Source: an uncultured Sulfolobales archaeon (GTDB lineage Archaea > Thermoproteota > Thermoprotei_A > Sulfolobales > Desulfurococcaceae). From it: a DNA stretch of 64,000 nucleotides. A model generated the notes under the pieces. It was not told where the DNA came from and did no database searches. It saw nothing but the letters and a program-made list of their open reading frames with translations. Below, piece after piece: positions 56,696 to 64,000 of the stretch; the first letter of the stretch is position 1, and the number at the start of each line of letters is the position of its first letter. The stretch covers positions 1 through 64,000 of the forward strand of contig CALIML010000009.1 of assembly GCA_938045475.1 (NCBI GenBank). The letters are read 5' to 3'. The position numbers and the translations under genes are program-made.

Positions 56696-56759
56696 CTTAA
56701 GAGTACTGATATTAGTTAATGTTGTTTAAGAGTGTAAAAAGACCTGTTGAGGTAAAGGA

Positions 56760-57464
56760 TCATGTTTCACTATATATTCCATAGAATCTCTCACACGCCT
56801 CTATTATTCGTGAAACAACTATCCAGGCTTCAAGGACTTCGGAGTAAATTGAGTAAATGGATCTGGCTAGCGAATATGTTGTTTCACTAAATGAGCCGTG
56901 GGGGAAGCACCCTATACCTATTGCACACCCAGCACTACAAGCTTCTTCAATTACTCGATCAGGGCTTGCTTTAACCCCTTCTTCGCTAAGCAATATTAGG
57001 CACTTACTCCCTATTTCTGTGAGGAGGCTCCTCAAGTTCATCTCCTTTACGTAGAGCAGTGGCTCGCCAGCTCCCGGCGGTGCTCTGCCATACTTAAGCA
57101 ATTGTTCGAAGAGCCCAACGAATCTATTGTAATTTCTAGGAATCCTCGTCCTTGGATCTATGAAAATGACTAATTCGTTTACTGTGTGTACATATAGCTT
57201 CAGTAAACCCCTCTTATTCAATGGACTTCCAAGAGCGTTCAACAACGATATGTGCACTATGTCTGGACGCCCTCTTTTCTCAAAGTTCGTTAGATCCTTC
57301 ATGGCGTAGTAGTGTAAGCTTTTATCTAGCAGCATCTCGCCCGGCTTCTTACGCCTCCTCCGGGCAGTGTTTAGTACGGCTGGGTGACCCCAAATGGATT
57401 CTGGGACTAGTTCTATGGATGACTCAATCAGTACTATCGATAGAGGTTTCAAATGCTCCACCAA
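56760..57464 (-). CDS. nep1: rRNA pseudouridine N1-methyltransferase Nep1 (Emg1)
   Basis: Nep1 is a SPOUT methyltransferase that methylates the N1 of a pseudouridine in helix 35 of small-subunit rRNA and helps assembly. The 234-aa protein has ESSIELVPESIWGHPAVLNT, RRRRKKPGEMLLDKSLHYYA, RPDIVHISLLNALGSPLNKR and IDPRTRIPRNYNRFVGLFEQ, a clear match. The C-terminal knot binding SAM (GIGCFPHGSFS) is present. It is convergent with tRNA-Glu. Confidence 0.95.
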   Translation of the reverse strand: MVEHLKPLSIVLIESSIELVPESIWGHPAVLNTARRRRKKPGEMLLDKSLHYYAMKDLTNFEKRGRPDIVHISLLNALGSPLNKRGLLKLYVHTVNELVIFIDPRTRIPRNYNRFVGLFEQLLKYGRAPPGAGEPLLYVKEMNLRSLLTEIGSKCLILLSEEGVKASPDRVIEEACSAGCAIGIGCFPHGSFSETTYSLARSIYSIYSEVLEAWIVVSRIIEACERFYGIYSET

Positions 57465-57510
57465 TTGCTTAAAGCGATCTCGGATACGCAGCCCATCCAG
57501 TGTTTAAATT

Positions 57511-57705
57511 TTATAGAGGCCTATATTTAGGGTTCTGGACTGCGTAGCTCTTGGGGTTCATTAGTCTAAAGCCCCTCTCAAGTTCACTGGAGCTCTCACA
57601 AGCCTCACCCCCCTTCACCAGCTCATCGAAGGGCTTAGGGGGTGGAGGAAGACCCTCCATCTGAAGGCCCAGCGACCCTCTTTCGGGGCACTGATCATCT
57701 CGCAT
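57511..57705 (-). mobile_element. Decayed TnpB-like transposon protein tail
   Basis: The frame RDDQCPERGSLGLQMEGLPP continues with KPFDELVKGGEACESSSELE and ends RLMNPKSYAVQNPK. This resembles the low-complexity C-terminal tail that follows the RuvC-III motif in archaeal IS200/IS605 TnpB proteins. A stop (TAG) lies directly before its ATG and the catalytic and zinc parts are missing. It shares CCAAGAGCTACG with the fragment at 48056. Not functional as it stands. Confidence 0.5.
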
Positions 57706-57891
57706 CTAGAGCGCCACCTTCATCAGCGACTTCATTTAAGCTATAAATCAGCCCTGAAACTGTTGCCGGAGGCGTTCAGTATTAATGGATTGTATGAAGA
57801 CATCTAAGAGCATTGTTTACAAGCCTCATCCCCTCACTACATAGTTGTGAGAACTGTTAACGAGAGTTGAAGAGTTGTTGACGTCTGAAAC

Positions 57892-57908
57892 CACAGGATC
57901 ATCCTGTG
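57892..57908. repeat. Perfect 8-bp palindrome in a gene-less stretch
   Basis: CACAGGAT (57892-57899), one C, and ATCCTGTG (57901-57908) form an exact dyad. It lies on the side where the left end of the decayed TnpB element would be, and IS200/IS605 ends carry subterminal hairpins, so it may be a relic of that end. The rest of 57706-58213 has no gene that I can support. Confidence 0.35.
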
Positions 57909-58213
57909 AATAATCAAAGTGCAGGAATCTCGGGGATCCCTAAACGTATCCAAGCCGAGTGAAGCCCTAAGAGTGGAGCGTAGGGAAAACCAGGTGAGGC
58001 CGTGAAAATCGTTAAATGAATCTAAACCTCAAACAGCTACCTAGCTGTTACCTGTTCTAGCAAACTGGGTTTTCCATATTGATTCCCGTAGTGCTCGCAC
58101 TTATGTGAGCGTTAAATAGTTTCTACAAGACTTTTATGAAGCTTAGAATAACTTGTCTTGTAGAGTATATAGCTTACCTAAGCTTACACTAAGTACTTGG
58201 TGAACACTCCTTG

Positions 58214-58912
58214 ATGGCAGCTATTTTAGCTGGAGGCTTAGGGAAAAGGCTTAGACCGTATACAGAGGAAGTTCCTAAGCCACTCATTAATGTAGCTGGA
58301 AAAACCATTCTTGAATGGCAGATAGAGTGGTTGAAGGAATACGGCTGCTTTGAGTTCGTGCTGCTAGTCGGATATAGAAAGGAGAAGATAATTGAGTACG
58401 TTGGCAGCGGCTTAAGGCTTGGTGTAAAAGTGACGTATGTTGTAGAGGATGAGCCATTAGGGACTGGTGGAGCGCTTAGAAACGCTATGCATGTACTCTC
58501 TAAAAACGAGTACTTCCTAGTCCTTAATGGAGATGTAATAACTGACATCAATCCCGCGAAGTTAATTGATAAACTATTTGGCGAGGAATTTGTAGGAGTA
58601 ATAGCGGCAGTCCCTCTGCCAAGCCCATACGGAATACTCGAAATAAGTAATGGAGTAGTTAAAGGCTTCAGAGAGAAACCTAAGTTAATGGATTATTGGA
58701 TTAACGCAGGCATATATGCGTTAAAGCCAAGCATATTTGATTATCTTCCAGAGAGAGGAGATATAGAGACGATGACCTTCCCCGATCTTGCGGGCAAGGG
58801 GCTTCTTGGAGCAGTGAAGTATAGTGAAGTATTTTGGAAAAGTGTAGATACGCACAAAGACCTTGAGGATGTGGCTAGGGAACTCGCCAAGAGAAGCCGC
58901 AGCAGTATGTGA
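58214..58912 (+). CDS. Sugar-1-phosphate nucleotidyltransferase
   Basis: The enzyme makes an NDP-sugar from NTP and a sugar-1-phosphate. The 232-aa protein has the signature AGGLGKRLRPYTEEVPKP (about residues 6-23), EDEPLGTGGAL, LNGDVITDI and GFREKPK. The fold covers only the Rossmann catalytic domain; no left-handed beta-helix follows, as in short GDP-mannose or glucose-1-phosphate nucleotidyltransferases. The substrate cannot be decided. ATG 58214 is preferred to TTG 58211. Confidence 0.88.
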   Translation: MAAILAGGLGKRLRPYTEEVPKPLINVAGKTILEWQIEWLKEYGCFEFVLLVGYRKEKIIEYVGSGLRLGVKVTYVVEDEPLGTGGALRNAMHVLSKNEYFLVLNGDVITDINPAKLIDKLFGEEFVGVIAAVPLPSPYGILEISNGVVKGFREKPKLMDYWINAGIYALKPSIFDYLPERGDIETMTFPDLAGKGLLGAVKYSEVFWKSVDTHKDLEDVARELAKRSRSSM

Positions 58913-59039
58913 TGCACTAACCATTTTTTATAGTTCTTTGATCCCTAAGCAGTTCCTCAGCACTGCATGAGAGCCTCGTAAAACTCTAGATCCACGTAGA
59001 GCTGAGTAGACTCCTAGAGATGAACTAGTGTTTGTTCAG

Positions 59040-59113
59040 CGGGCCCGCCGGGATTTGAACCCGGGACCTACGGGTTAAAAGCCCGCCGCTCTACCAGGCT
59101 GAGCTACGGGCCC
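59040..59113 (-). tRNA. tRNA-Lys(TTT)
   Basis: A 74-nt tRNA with acceptor GGGCCCG/CGGGCCC, discriminator G, anticodon stem GCGGG/CCCGT (one G-T pair) and loop CTTTTAA giving TTT, and T arm CCGGG-TTCAAAT-CCCGG. No intron. The minus strand has TATA-like stretches about 25 nt (GCTTTTTATC) and 40 nt (GTATAAAAGG) upstream. Confidence 0.95.
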
Positions 59114-59354
59114 ACACACGCTAAAACTGATAAAAAGCTGTTCCTTTTATACGCTACTCCTCAATAAATTAATTACTAATGGTCCTTCGACCCAGATTAT
59201 GGGGATCCCCAAGGACTCTTCAACATAGTCTCCGACTTTTAAAGCATGGGGATTTGGTAGGAGCTAAACGCTCTTTACGTATATCTCTCTTAAAGGGGGC
59301 TCAGCATCACTATGTGTGAGCTACATTACTTCTTCATTTAAGAATGCCTCTCAT

Positions 59355-60398
59355 TCAATGTTGTTTAGCGCTTTTCCACGTCCTCGGATATATGTCTGGA
59401 CTCATATAGACTCTCTTGGTCTTAACTATGATGCCTTTACTTAATGCAGCCATTTCCTCAGCGCCGTAGAGCGCTTGACCTAGTGCAACTAGCTCTCCTT
59501 TAAGAGTGAATAGGGCTGCTGTTGAGCCTTTCGTTACATCCTTAGTTAGCATTACTAAACCAGGGGCAGCTAAGCTAGCTCCATGCGCTATAGATCCAAC
59601 GGCTGTATCCCTAATTACTATCTTTGGTAAGTGGGCTACAGCAACTTCAACTGGCTGCACTACTTTTCTAAGTAAGCGCTCATCATTAAGGACTCTCCAC
59701 AAGTATAGAGCTTCAGAGACATTCTGCATTTTGACTAGTGTTTCATCCTCCTTGAATGGCCCGGCCCTAGTCCTCCTCAGCTCCCTCATATGGGCTCCAA
59801 CACCTAATATTAGACCTATATCGTGCGCCAGCTTTCTCATATAAGTTCCTGGATCGCATGCTACTTTAACTAGTGAGTACTTCCCAGAGTGCTCTAGGAG
59901 CTCTATGCTATGGATCGTTTTGACTCTAATAGATCTCTTGACGCTAGATCTTAGCGGAGGCTTTTGATATATCTCTCCAACAAATAGATTTAGAGCTTCC
60001 CTAACTCTCTCCTCAGGCACTTCGCTGTGGAATTGCATTACCATTACATACTCCTTCAATGTATGGACAACGCTCCCTATAATTTTAGTTGCATTCCCTA
60101 AAGCTATTGGAAGCACTCCGGTGACCTTTGGATCCAGGGTTCCCCCATGACCAGCTCTACTAATGCCGAACATTCTCTTTATCCATGCAACTACCTCATG
60201 GCTTGTTGGTCCAGGAGGCTTATCTAAGTTTATCACACCATTCTCTAAAAGGCTTCCAACATCCCTACTGTACGGTGGAGTTCCATACCTAGGATCGGTA
60301 TCCTCATCTCTTATAACTATCCATTCATGCTTTACGCAAGCTTTAGCCGCTAGATCGTTGAGGAAGGACAGCCCACTTCTTTCACTCAAATACAGCAC
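59355..60398 (-). CDS. cbf5: H/ACA pseudouridine synthase Cbf5 (TruB/dyskerin family)
   Basis: Cbf5 makes pseudouridine in rRNA with H/ACA guide RNAs and can modify U55 of tRNA. The 347-aa protein has [20 protein letters not shown], the catalytic Asp in [35 protein letters not shown], and a C-terminal PUA domain ([20 protein letters not shown]). It follows eL14 and CMP kinase on the same strand, the usual archaeal order eL34-cmk-eL14-cbf5. Confidence 0.97.
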   Translation of the reverse strand: MLYLSERSGLSFLNDLAAKACVKHEWIVIRDEDTDPRYGTPPYSRDVGSLLENGVINLDKPPGPTSHEVVAWIKRMFGISRAGHGGTLDPKVTGVLPIALGNATKIIGSVVHTLKEYVMVMQFHSEVPEERVREALNLFVGEIYQKPPLRSSVKRSIRVKTIHSIELLEHSGKYSLVKVACDPGTYMRKLAHDIGLILGVGAHMRELRRTRAGPFKEDETLVKMQNVSEALYLWRVLNDERLLRKVVQPVEVAVAHLPKIVIRDTAVGSIAHGASLAAPGLVMLTKDVTKGSTAALFTLKGELVALGQALYGAEEMAALSKGIIVKTKRVYMSPDIYPRTWKSAKQH

Positions 60399-60439
60399 CG
60401 TGTTAAGAACGTGTAATTGCGCTAAAATAGCTTATCAAC

Positions 60440-60730
60440 TTAAATGGGTTTTACCTCGATCTTCACTCTCTCCTTCATAAACTCCACTAAACCCGCTTCC
60501 CCTAGTGCTTTGAGGACATCTTCATCGCTTGCCCCTCTCGGTATATTGATTTTAACGTCAAGAGGCTCTACGTGCTTTATGTTAACCCTTCTTCTCTTTA
60601 CGCCAGTTAAACTCTTCGGCCCAGTCACTAGGACGAAGTTGTCGTCAACTATGTTCACTATGATGCACTTTAAGCCAGCCTCTCTACCAGCCACTTTTAC
60701 GCATATTCTCCCAACTTCTATTGCAGGCAT
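60440..60730 (-). CDS. rpl14e: Ribosomal protein eL14
   Basis: The 96-aa KOW-type protein starts [20 protein letters not shown] and continues [20 protein letters not shown] and [15 protein letters not shown]. eL14 occurs in the Thermoproteota and some other archaea but not in all, so it is a useful lineage hint. It is placed between cmk and cbf5. Confidence 0.94.
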   Translation of the reverse strand: MPAIEVGRICVKVAGREAGLKCIIVNIVDDNFVLVTGPKSLTGVKRRRVNIKHVEPLDVKINIPRGASDEDVLKALGEAGLVEFMKERVKIEVKPI

Positions 60731-60773
60731 AACTCTCCCCTAGCTCTCCAGCTTAAGTAAGAGAGAAAGCGCC

Positions 60774-61325
60774 TTAGTTTTTATTGTTTTCTCCAGTTGC
60801 TCCCAGTAGTTTTTCCACAGCCATGCCTATTATTGGCTCAGCATCCTCTGGACTCAGCTTATCTGTATTTATGGTTAAGTCAAAGACTTCAGTGTCTCTA
60901 GGATCTATGCCATAGTACTCTATAAATCTCCTTAACTGAGAGTACTCTCTAACTATTGTTTCCCTTAGTGAATCCTCGAGTTTCTTACCATCCCTCATAG
61001 ATACTCTCATAGCCCTAGCCAATAGAGGGGCTGTTATAAGTATTCTCACATCAGCTAGATCCTTTAATATCCATGCCGTAAGGTGGCCATCCAAAACCGC
61101 GTTTTCTTTAGATAGTTCAACGCTTCTCCTATCTATTTCCAGGTCTATCGCAGGCTCTCTCATAGCTTGCACACTTAGTTCTTCAAGACTTACTCCTCTT
61201 TCAGAAGCCATTGCTCTAAATATGGAGCCAGCTGAATGATACTTTAACCTAAGTTTCTCAGCTAACTTAATTGCTTGAGTAGTCTTTCCCCCGCCAGGAG
61301 GACCGCTTACAGCTATTACAACCAA
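60774..61325 (-). CDS. cmk: Cytidylate kinase (archaeal Cmk)
   Basis: Cmk phosphorylates CMP and dCMP. The P-loop is GPPGGGKTT near the start, followed by YHSAGSIFRAMASERG, LDGHLTAWIL and RREYSQLRRFIEYYGIDPRD-like VREYSQLRRFIEYYGIDPRD. TTG 61325 gives 183 aa, the family length. An ATG at 61388 is upstream of a TATA box on the same strand (61363-61375) whose transcript would begin near 61340, so it is unlikely to be used. Confidence 0.93.
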   Translation of the reverse strand: MVVIAVSGPPGGGKTTQAIKLAEKLRLKYHSAGSIFRAMASERGVSLEELSVQAMREPAIDLEIDRRSVELSKENAVLDGHLTAWILKDLADVRILITAPLLARAMRVSMRDGKKLEDSLRETIVREYSQLRRFIEYYGIDPRDTEVFDLTINTDKLSPEDAEPIIGMAVEKLLGATGENNKN

Positions 61326-61362
61326 GTCCTCCACCCAGTCGTTGTCTAGCTGTGAAAGGCTG

Positions 61363-61375
61363 TATTTAAATAAAT
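61363..61375 (-). promoter_or_regulatory. TATA box for the cmk transcript
   Basis: The minus strand reads ATTTATTTAAATA. A start of transcription about 22-25 nt downstream falls just before the TTG start codon of cmk, leaving a very short leader. Confidence 0.45.
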
Positions 61376-61411
61376 GGATCCTCGGCAAGCTCCATTAAAA
61401 ACGCTGAGAGT

Positions 61412-61699
61412 TCAACTCCTATGTAGCTTAATCGCTCTTACGGCTTCCCTCAATATGTTGGCTAGGCATCTACGACATAGTGTTCCTCCATAGATTCTCT
61501 CAGGCCTCTTTTCAGTCTTAGCGAGCTTTCTTAAACTACTTGGGTTAAGCCTTGGGACTCCGCCTAGTTGAGCACCGCATGCAGAGCACTTAGCTACGTT
61601 CACATTCCTTAACTCATAGTGGGCAACAGCTACACCGCTGGGAATCCTTTTATACACTCTTCTCCTAGAACTACTCTTCCGCCAGGGCCTCGGCAACAT
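61412..61699 (-). CDS. rpl34e: Ribosomal protein eL34
   Basis: The 95-aa protein starts MLPRPWRKSSSRRRVYKRIP and has two Cys pairs (CSACG and CRRC) with the family block YGGTLCRRCLANILREAVRA. A minus-strand TATA element AAGTTTATAAATC (61739-61751) lies about 45 nt before the ATG. It heads the eL34-cmk-eL14-cbf5 series. Confidence 0.95.
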   Translation of the reverse strand: MLPRPWRKSSSRRRVYKRIPSGVAVAHYELRNVNVAKCSACGAQLGGVPRLNPSSLRKLAKTEKRPERIYGGTLCRRCLANILREAVRAIKLHRS

Positions 61700-61738
61700 T
61701 ACCTCACCTCACTTATTGGTTGATTTCACAAGTCCGGG

Positions 61739-61751
61739 GATTTATAAACTT
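61739..61751 (-). promoter_or_regulatory. TATA box of eL34
   Basis: The minus strand reads AAGTTTATAAATC, giving a transcript start near 61714, 15 nt before the ATG. The stretch 61752-61850 between this promoter and the next gene shows no gene. Confidence 0.5.
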
Positions 61752-61850
61752 CTTGGATTCTAAGGACACAGGCTATGCCAAATTGAGTGTGACTGGTGAC
61801 TCTCTTTGCAGTGAGGCACCTGTAGATGGGGGCCTCCAGCGGGAAACGCT

Positions 61851-62303
61851 TCACATAGAGTAGAGCTTTGACGCCCTAGTGAATAAGTATGAAGGCGCTA
61901 AAAACCCAAGTAGCGCCAGTATCACTAAGCTAACCCTGTGCGAGCCATTCATAGAGTAACTCACGAGCGGAATGTATATGGGTAAAGTGGCGTAAAAATC
62001 TCCGCCAGCTAAGTAGTAGGCGGTGAAGTACGTAGCTACTATAGCTGCTGTATAGGATAGCATGAATACCGTGAAGTTAATCATGAAGAGTACGAACATT
62101 CTTCTCCTATATCTTCCAATAAATCCCTTCACTTTCCTCATCTTTCGAACACTCCTCTTATCTCTGCCGACTTCATCGCTGCGGATTTTTGAGAGAAACT
62201 CTATTGCTTCAATAAAGTACCTTCTCCTAGACAAAGTATTTGAAGCTGCTGTGGCAAGAAGCGATATTGATGACCCGATGAGTATAATTATTGAAGCAAG
62301 CAT
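61851..62303 (-). CDS. EMC3/TMCO1-type (DUF106) membrane insertase-like protein
   Basis: Archaeal DUF106 proteins are relatives of YidC/Oxa1, Get1 and EMC3 and help membrane protein insertion. The 150-aa protein has an N-terminal transmembrane helix, a basic cytoplasmic coiled segment (RRRYFIEAIEFLSKIRSDEV to KVKGFIGRYRRRM), then two more helices. It lies directly after secY on the same strand, its usual place in the secY-adk-DUF106 region (adk is missing here), which fits a job next to the translocon. Confidence 0.85.
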   Translation of the reverse strand: MLASIIILIGSSISLLATAASNTLSRRRYFIEAIEFLSKIRSDEVGRDKRSVRKMRKVKGFIGRYRRRMFVLFMINFTVFMLSYTAAIVATYFTAYYLAGGDFYATLPIYIPLVSYSMNGSHRVSLVILALLGFLAPSYLFTRASKLYSM

Positions 62304-63719
62304 TTACTCTCCCACAAGCTTCTTTAATAACGGGTAGGCTTCCAAAGCCCTCTCATAAGTAATTAGTGAGTAGTACTGCTGCACTATTCCTACAGCCAGT
62401 AGGAGCCCCATTCCCGAGCCATAGGCGCCAGCTATATCTGCAGCTATAGCTATTAATGCAACTATTATTGAGCTAAGGATCGTTAGTGGAGGTATGATCC
62501 TCTCAAGCCTGTCCTTAAGTATCTTAGGATTCCTCCTTAAGCCAGGGATCTCTATGCCTGACTTAATCAGTTGCTCAGCTTGTGCTTCTGCATTAAGTCC
62601 CGCAACCTCAACCCACAGGACTCCGAAGAGAACTGCTAACGCAATGAAGCTCGTGGAGTACGCTAAGGCCTTAAATGGATCAGCCAATACTCCATAGATA
62701 TTGCTAGGCGGTGAGAGGTAGTAGGCGAGGCCTCCTATAAGCCTGTTGTCAGAGTCATACTTAGCCATTACATCCGCAATCCATCCTGAGCCGAACATCC
62801 TAGCTATGTTAGCGAATATAACTAGGTCGCTGTACAGTATTCCCACGAGCAGCACAGGTATGTTAGTTACATAAAGGAACTGTAGAGGTATCTTAGTCTT
62901 TATGCTCCTCAACTTAGGCGATGAAGCAGGTATTTGTATAGTCATGCTCTGTAGATACACGACTATAAATACTACTGCTATTGTAGCCGCCAATCCAAGC
63001 ACATCTGATCCATAAGCCCTAACCAGCACATTACTTAAGCTCCCCCTAGCACTCAGCACATCAATTAAGTGTGGAACCAATCCGAACTTCTCTCCGTAGA
63101 CAACTACTGGGGAGAAAGTGTTCCAGAAGATCCTCTGTGCTACGCCAGCCAATATGAAGAGACTTATGCCGCTTCCAATCCCCCAACCCTTTTGAATCAT
63201 TTCATCGAGAAGTATCACTATGTATGAGGCTAGGAATAATTGAAGGGATGTCAAAGCCCTACTCGCGAGAGAGGCTGTACAGCCAAAGAAGGGGTTTTGG
63301 CCTGGCGTAACCGTCCAATACCTGCATCCAGCTGCATACATACCTGCTTGAAACGCAGCTAGCAGGACTGCAAACGTTTTTTGCGCCGCTGTAAACTTCC
63401 TTCTATCACCAGGATCACTTAAGTCCATATCTATGAGTTTCGCCCCAACAAGTATCTGCATTATTAAACCTGCAGTAACTATGGGGCCTATTCCAAGCTC
63501 CATCAGTGTCCCAGCGTTTGAAGCAAACACTATTTCGAGGAGAAGTATGTTTTGCTGGGCAAAGCTTATTCCATAAAGTGGAGTATTTGACATAACTACA
63601 TACGTCACTAACGCGACTGCCGTCCAGAAAAGCCTCTCATAGAGGCCGGGCTTTTTAGCAGGCTTGATGGCTGAAGGCAAGTAATTCGCTGCATTCGCCA
63701 TTAAATCGAGTACACCCAT
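62304..63719 (-). CDS. secY: Preprotein translocase subunit SecY
   Basis: SecY is the channel of the archaeal Sec translocon. The protein has ten membrane helices; recognisable parts include YGISFAQQNILLLEIVFASN, LGIGPIVTAGLIMQILVGAK (helix 2 and plug region), GWGIGSGISLFILAGVAQRI and QIPASSPKLRSIKTKIPLQF. ATG 63719 (MGVLDLMANAANYLPSAIKP) has AGGAG upstream and is better than an ATG at 63749. Length 471 aa. uL15 lies upstream, as in the S10/spc operon. Confidence 0.97.
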   Translation of the reverse strand: MGVLDLMANAANYLPSAIKPAKKPGLYERLFWTAVALVTYVVMSNTPLYGISFAQQNILLLEIVFASNAGTLMELGIGPIVTAGLIMQILVGAKLIDMDLSDPGDRRKFTAAQKTFAVLLAAFQAGMYAAGCRYWTVTPGQNPFFGCTASLASRALTSLQLFLASYIVILLDEMIQKGWGIGSGISLFILAGVAQRIFWNTFSPVVVYGEKFGLVPHLIDVLSARGSLSNVLVRAYGSDVLGLAATIAVVFIVVYLQSMTIQIPASSPKLRSIKTKIPLQFLYVTNIPVLLVGILYSDLVIFANIARMFGSGWIADVMAKYDSDNRLIGGLAYYLSPPSNIYGVLADPFKALAYSTSFIALAVLFGVLWVEVAGLNAEAQAEQLIKSGIEIPGLRRNPKILKDRLERIIPPLTILSSIIVALIAIAADIAGAYGSGMGLLLAVGIVQQYYSLITYERALEAYPLLKKLVGE

Positions 63720-63804
63720 GGCTCCTACTCCTCTGCAGCCACAATTCATACAGCTAATTAGTAGCTAATTAACTAGATACTTAATAAATTAAACTAATGT
63801 ACTT

Positions 63805-64000
63805 CTATTCGCTGGTGGGAGAAATAGCTGGAGAGCTATTGAGGCTGTGGGAAGATCTACTTATTATAGAAACTTCTCCTCCAGCTTCCTCTATCTTTCT
63901 TTTAGCTAGTTCAGTTATTGAAGGAGTTATTAATTTAATCTTTTTATCGACTTTTCCTCTGCCGAGCACTTTATTGCAGCCCAGCTTCGCTACATCTATC
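63805..64000 (-). CDS. rpl15: Ribosomal protein uL15, C-terminal part (5' end outside window)
   Basis: The minus strand, open to the window edge, encodes IDVAKLGCNKVLGRGKVDKK, then KLITPSITELAKRKIEEAGG and a short end SISPTSE-like tail before TAG at 63805-63807. The VLGRG and EAGGEV patterns are the C-terminal hallmarks of uL15. It lies 86 bp upstream of secY, the standard spc-operon order. Its N-terminal two thirds is not in the window. Confidence 0.88.
   Translation of the reverse strand, partial: IDVAKLGCNKVLGRGKVDKKIKLITPSITELAKRKIEEAGGEVSIISRSSHSLNSSPAISPTSE

Noticed and set aside
58085-58110. Hairpin GCTCGCAC/GTGAGC upstream of the nucleotidyltransferase
   Set aside because: The stem has a bulge and is short; it can be chance and has no other support.
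59285-59350. Second C/D box sRNA on the minus strand (ATGAAGA, GTGATG, CTGA pieces)
   Set aside because: The boxes are in the wrong order and the spacing between C-like and D-like elements does not allow a guide.
61752-61850. H/ACA-like RNA between eL34 and the DUF106 gene
   Set aside because: Small stems and an ACA exist, but no hairpin with a pseudouridylation pocket and K-turn could be drawn.

Overview
The window is a dense piece of chromosome from a thermophilic or hyperthermophilic archaeon of the TACK/Thermoproteota side. The grounds are a long crenarchaeal-type eS6, split Rpo1N/Rpo1C with an undivided Rpo2, eL14, eL34, DUF2118, an Fe-S-binding Rpo3, TATA promoters with GGTG/GGAGG ribosome sites, many TTG/GTG starts, and tRNA introns at non-canonical positions with bulge-helix-bulge (BHB) folds. 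Genes of the tetrahydromethanopterin C1 pathway (fwdA, fwdC, mch, an MptN-like ligase) sit at the left edge. The lineage therefore uses H4MPT-linked one-carbon chemistry, as in methanogenic or Wood-Ljungdahl members of this group; no finer placement is possible from this window.

Layout. 1-3430: C1 genes. 3547-3890: tRNA-Gly, a probable C/D box sRNA and an intron-bearing tRNA-Phe. 4026-12138: archaemetzincin, archease, uS15, RdgB-type NTPase, Bud32/Kae1 (KEOPS), eS31, eS24, GTP-dependent dephospho-CoA kinase, Spt4, Rpo7, a PIN protein, aIF2-gamma and eS6. 12372-17939: aIF5B, Ndk, eL24, eS28, L7Ae, GluRS, DUF2118. 17944-25183: a long minus-strand run with IDI-2, a degenerate GHMP-kinase-like protein, Memo, uS2, Rpo10, uS9, uL13, eL18, Rpo3, uS11, uS4 and uS13. 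25410-35690: PCNA, a DUF432-like protein, ADP-forming acyl-CoA synthetase subunits, a coiled-coil protein, cis-prenyltransferase, eS8, SRP19, AlaX, TldD/TldE. 35812-47943: tRNA-Ser(TGA), uS10, EF-1alpha, uS7, a DUF151-like protein, uS12, NusA, eL30, Rpo1C, Rpo1N, Rpo2, Rpo5.

48056-53080 is different in character. It has a decayed TnpB fragment, an MFS transporter, tRNA-Ser(GGA), and just downstream of that tRNA a stretch of broken or orphan genes: a geranylgeranyl-reductase-like pseudogene, a PH-domain membrane protein frameshifted in a T run, a PH-domain fragment, an anchored extracellular beta protein and an unrecognised decayed reading frame. Codon choice and wording there look unlike the rest, so I read it as an accessory island or integration scar. 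Housekeeping genes resume at 53081 (DUF99, Orc1/Cdc6, TrxB, tRNA-Glu with a 28-nt intron, Nep1), are interrupted by a second decayed TnpB tail (57511-57705), and continue with a sugar nucleotidyltransferase, tRNA-Lys, Cbf5, eL14, CMP kinase, eL34, an EMC3/DUF106 protein, SecY and the C-terminus of uL15.

The most interesting observations are two tRNA introns at non-standard positions with exact BHB geometry, a divergent promoter shared by tRNA-Gly and a C/D sRNA, a PIN-domain gene whose catalytic strand lies upstream of any standard start codon, a GHMP-fold protein lacking the glycine-rich loop inside a mevalonate-type neighbourhood, and the island beside tRNA-Ser. I saw no CRISPR array and no intact mobile element. 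I did not find a convincing new defence or metabolic system.
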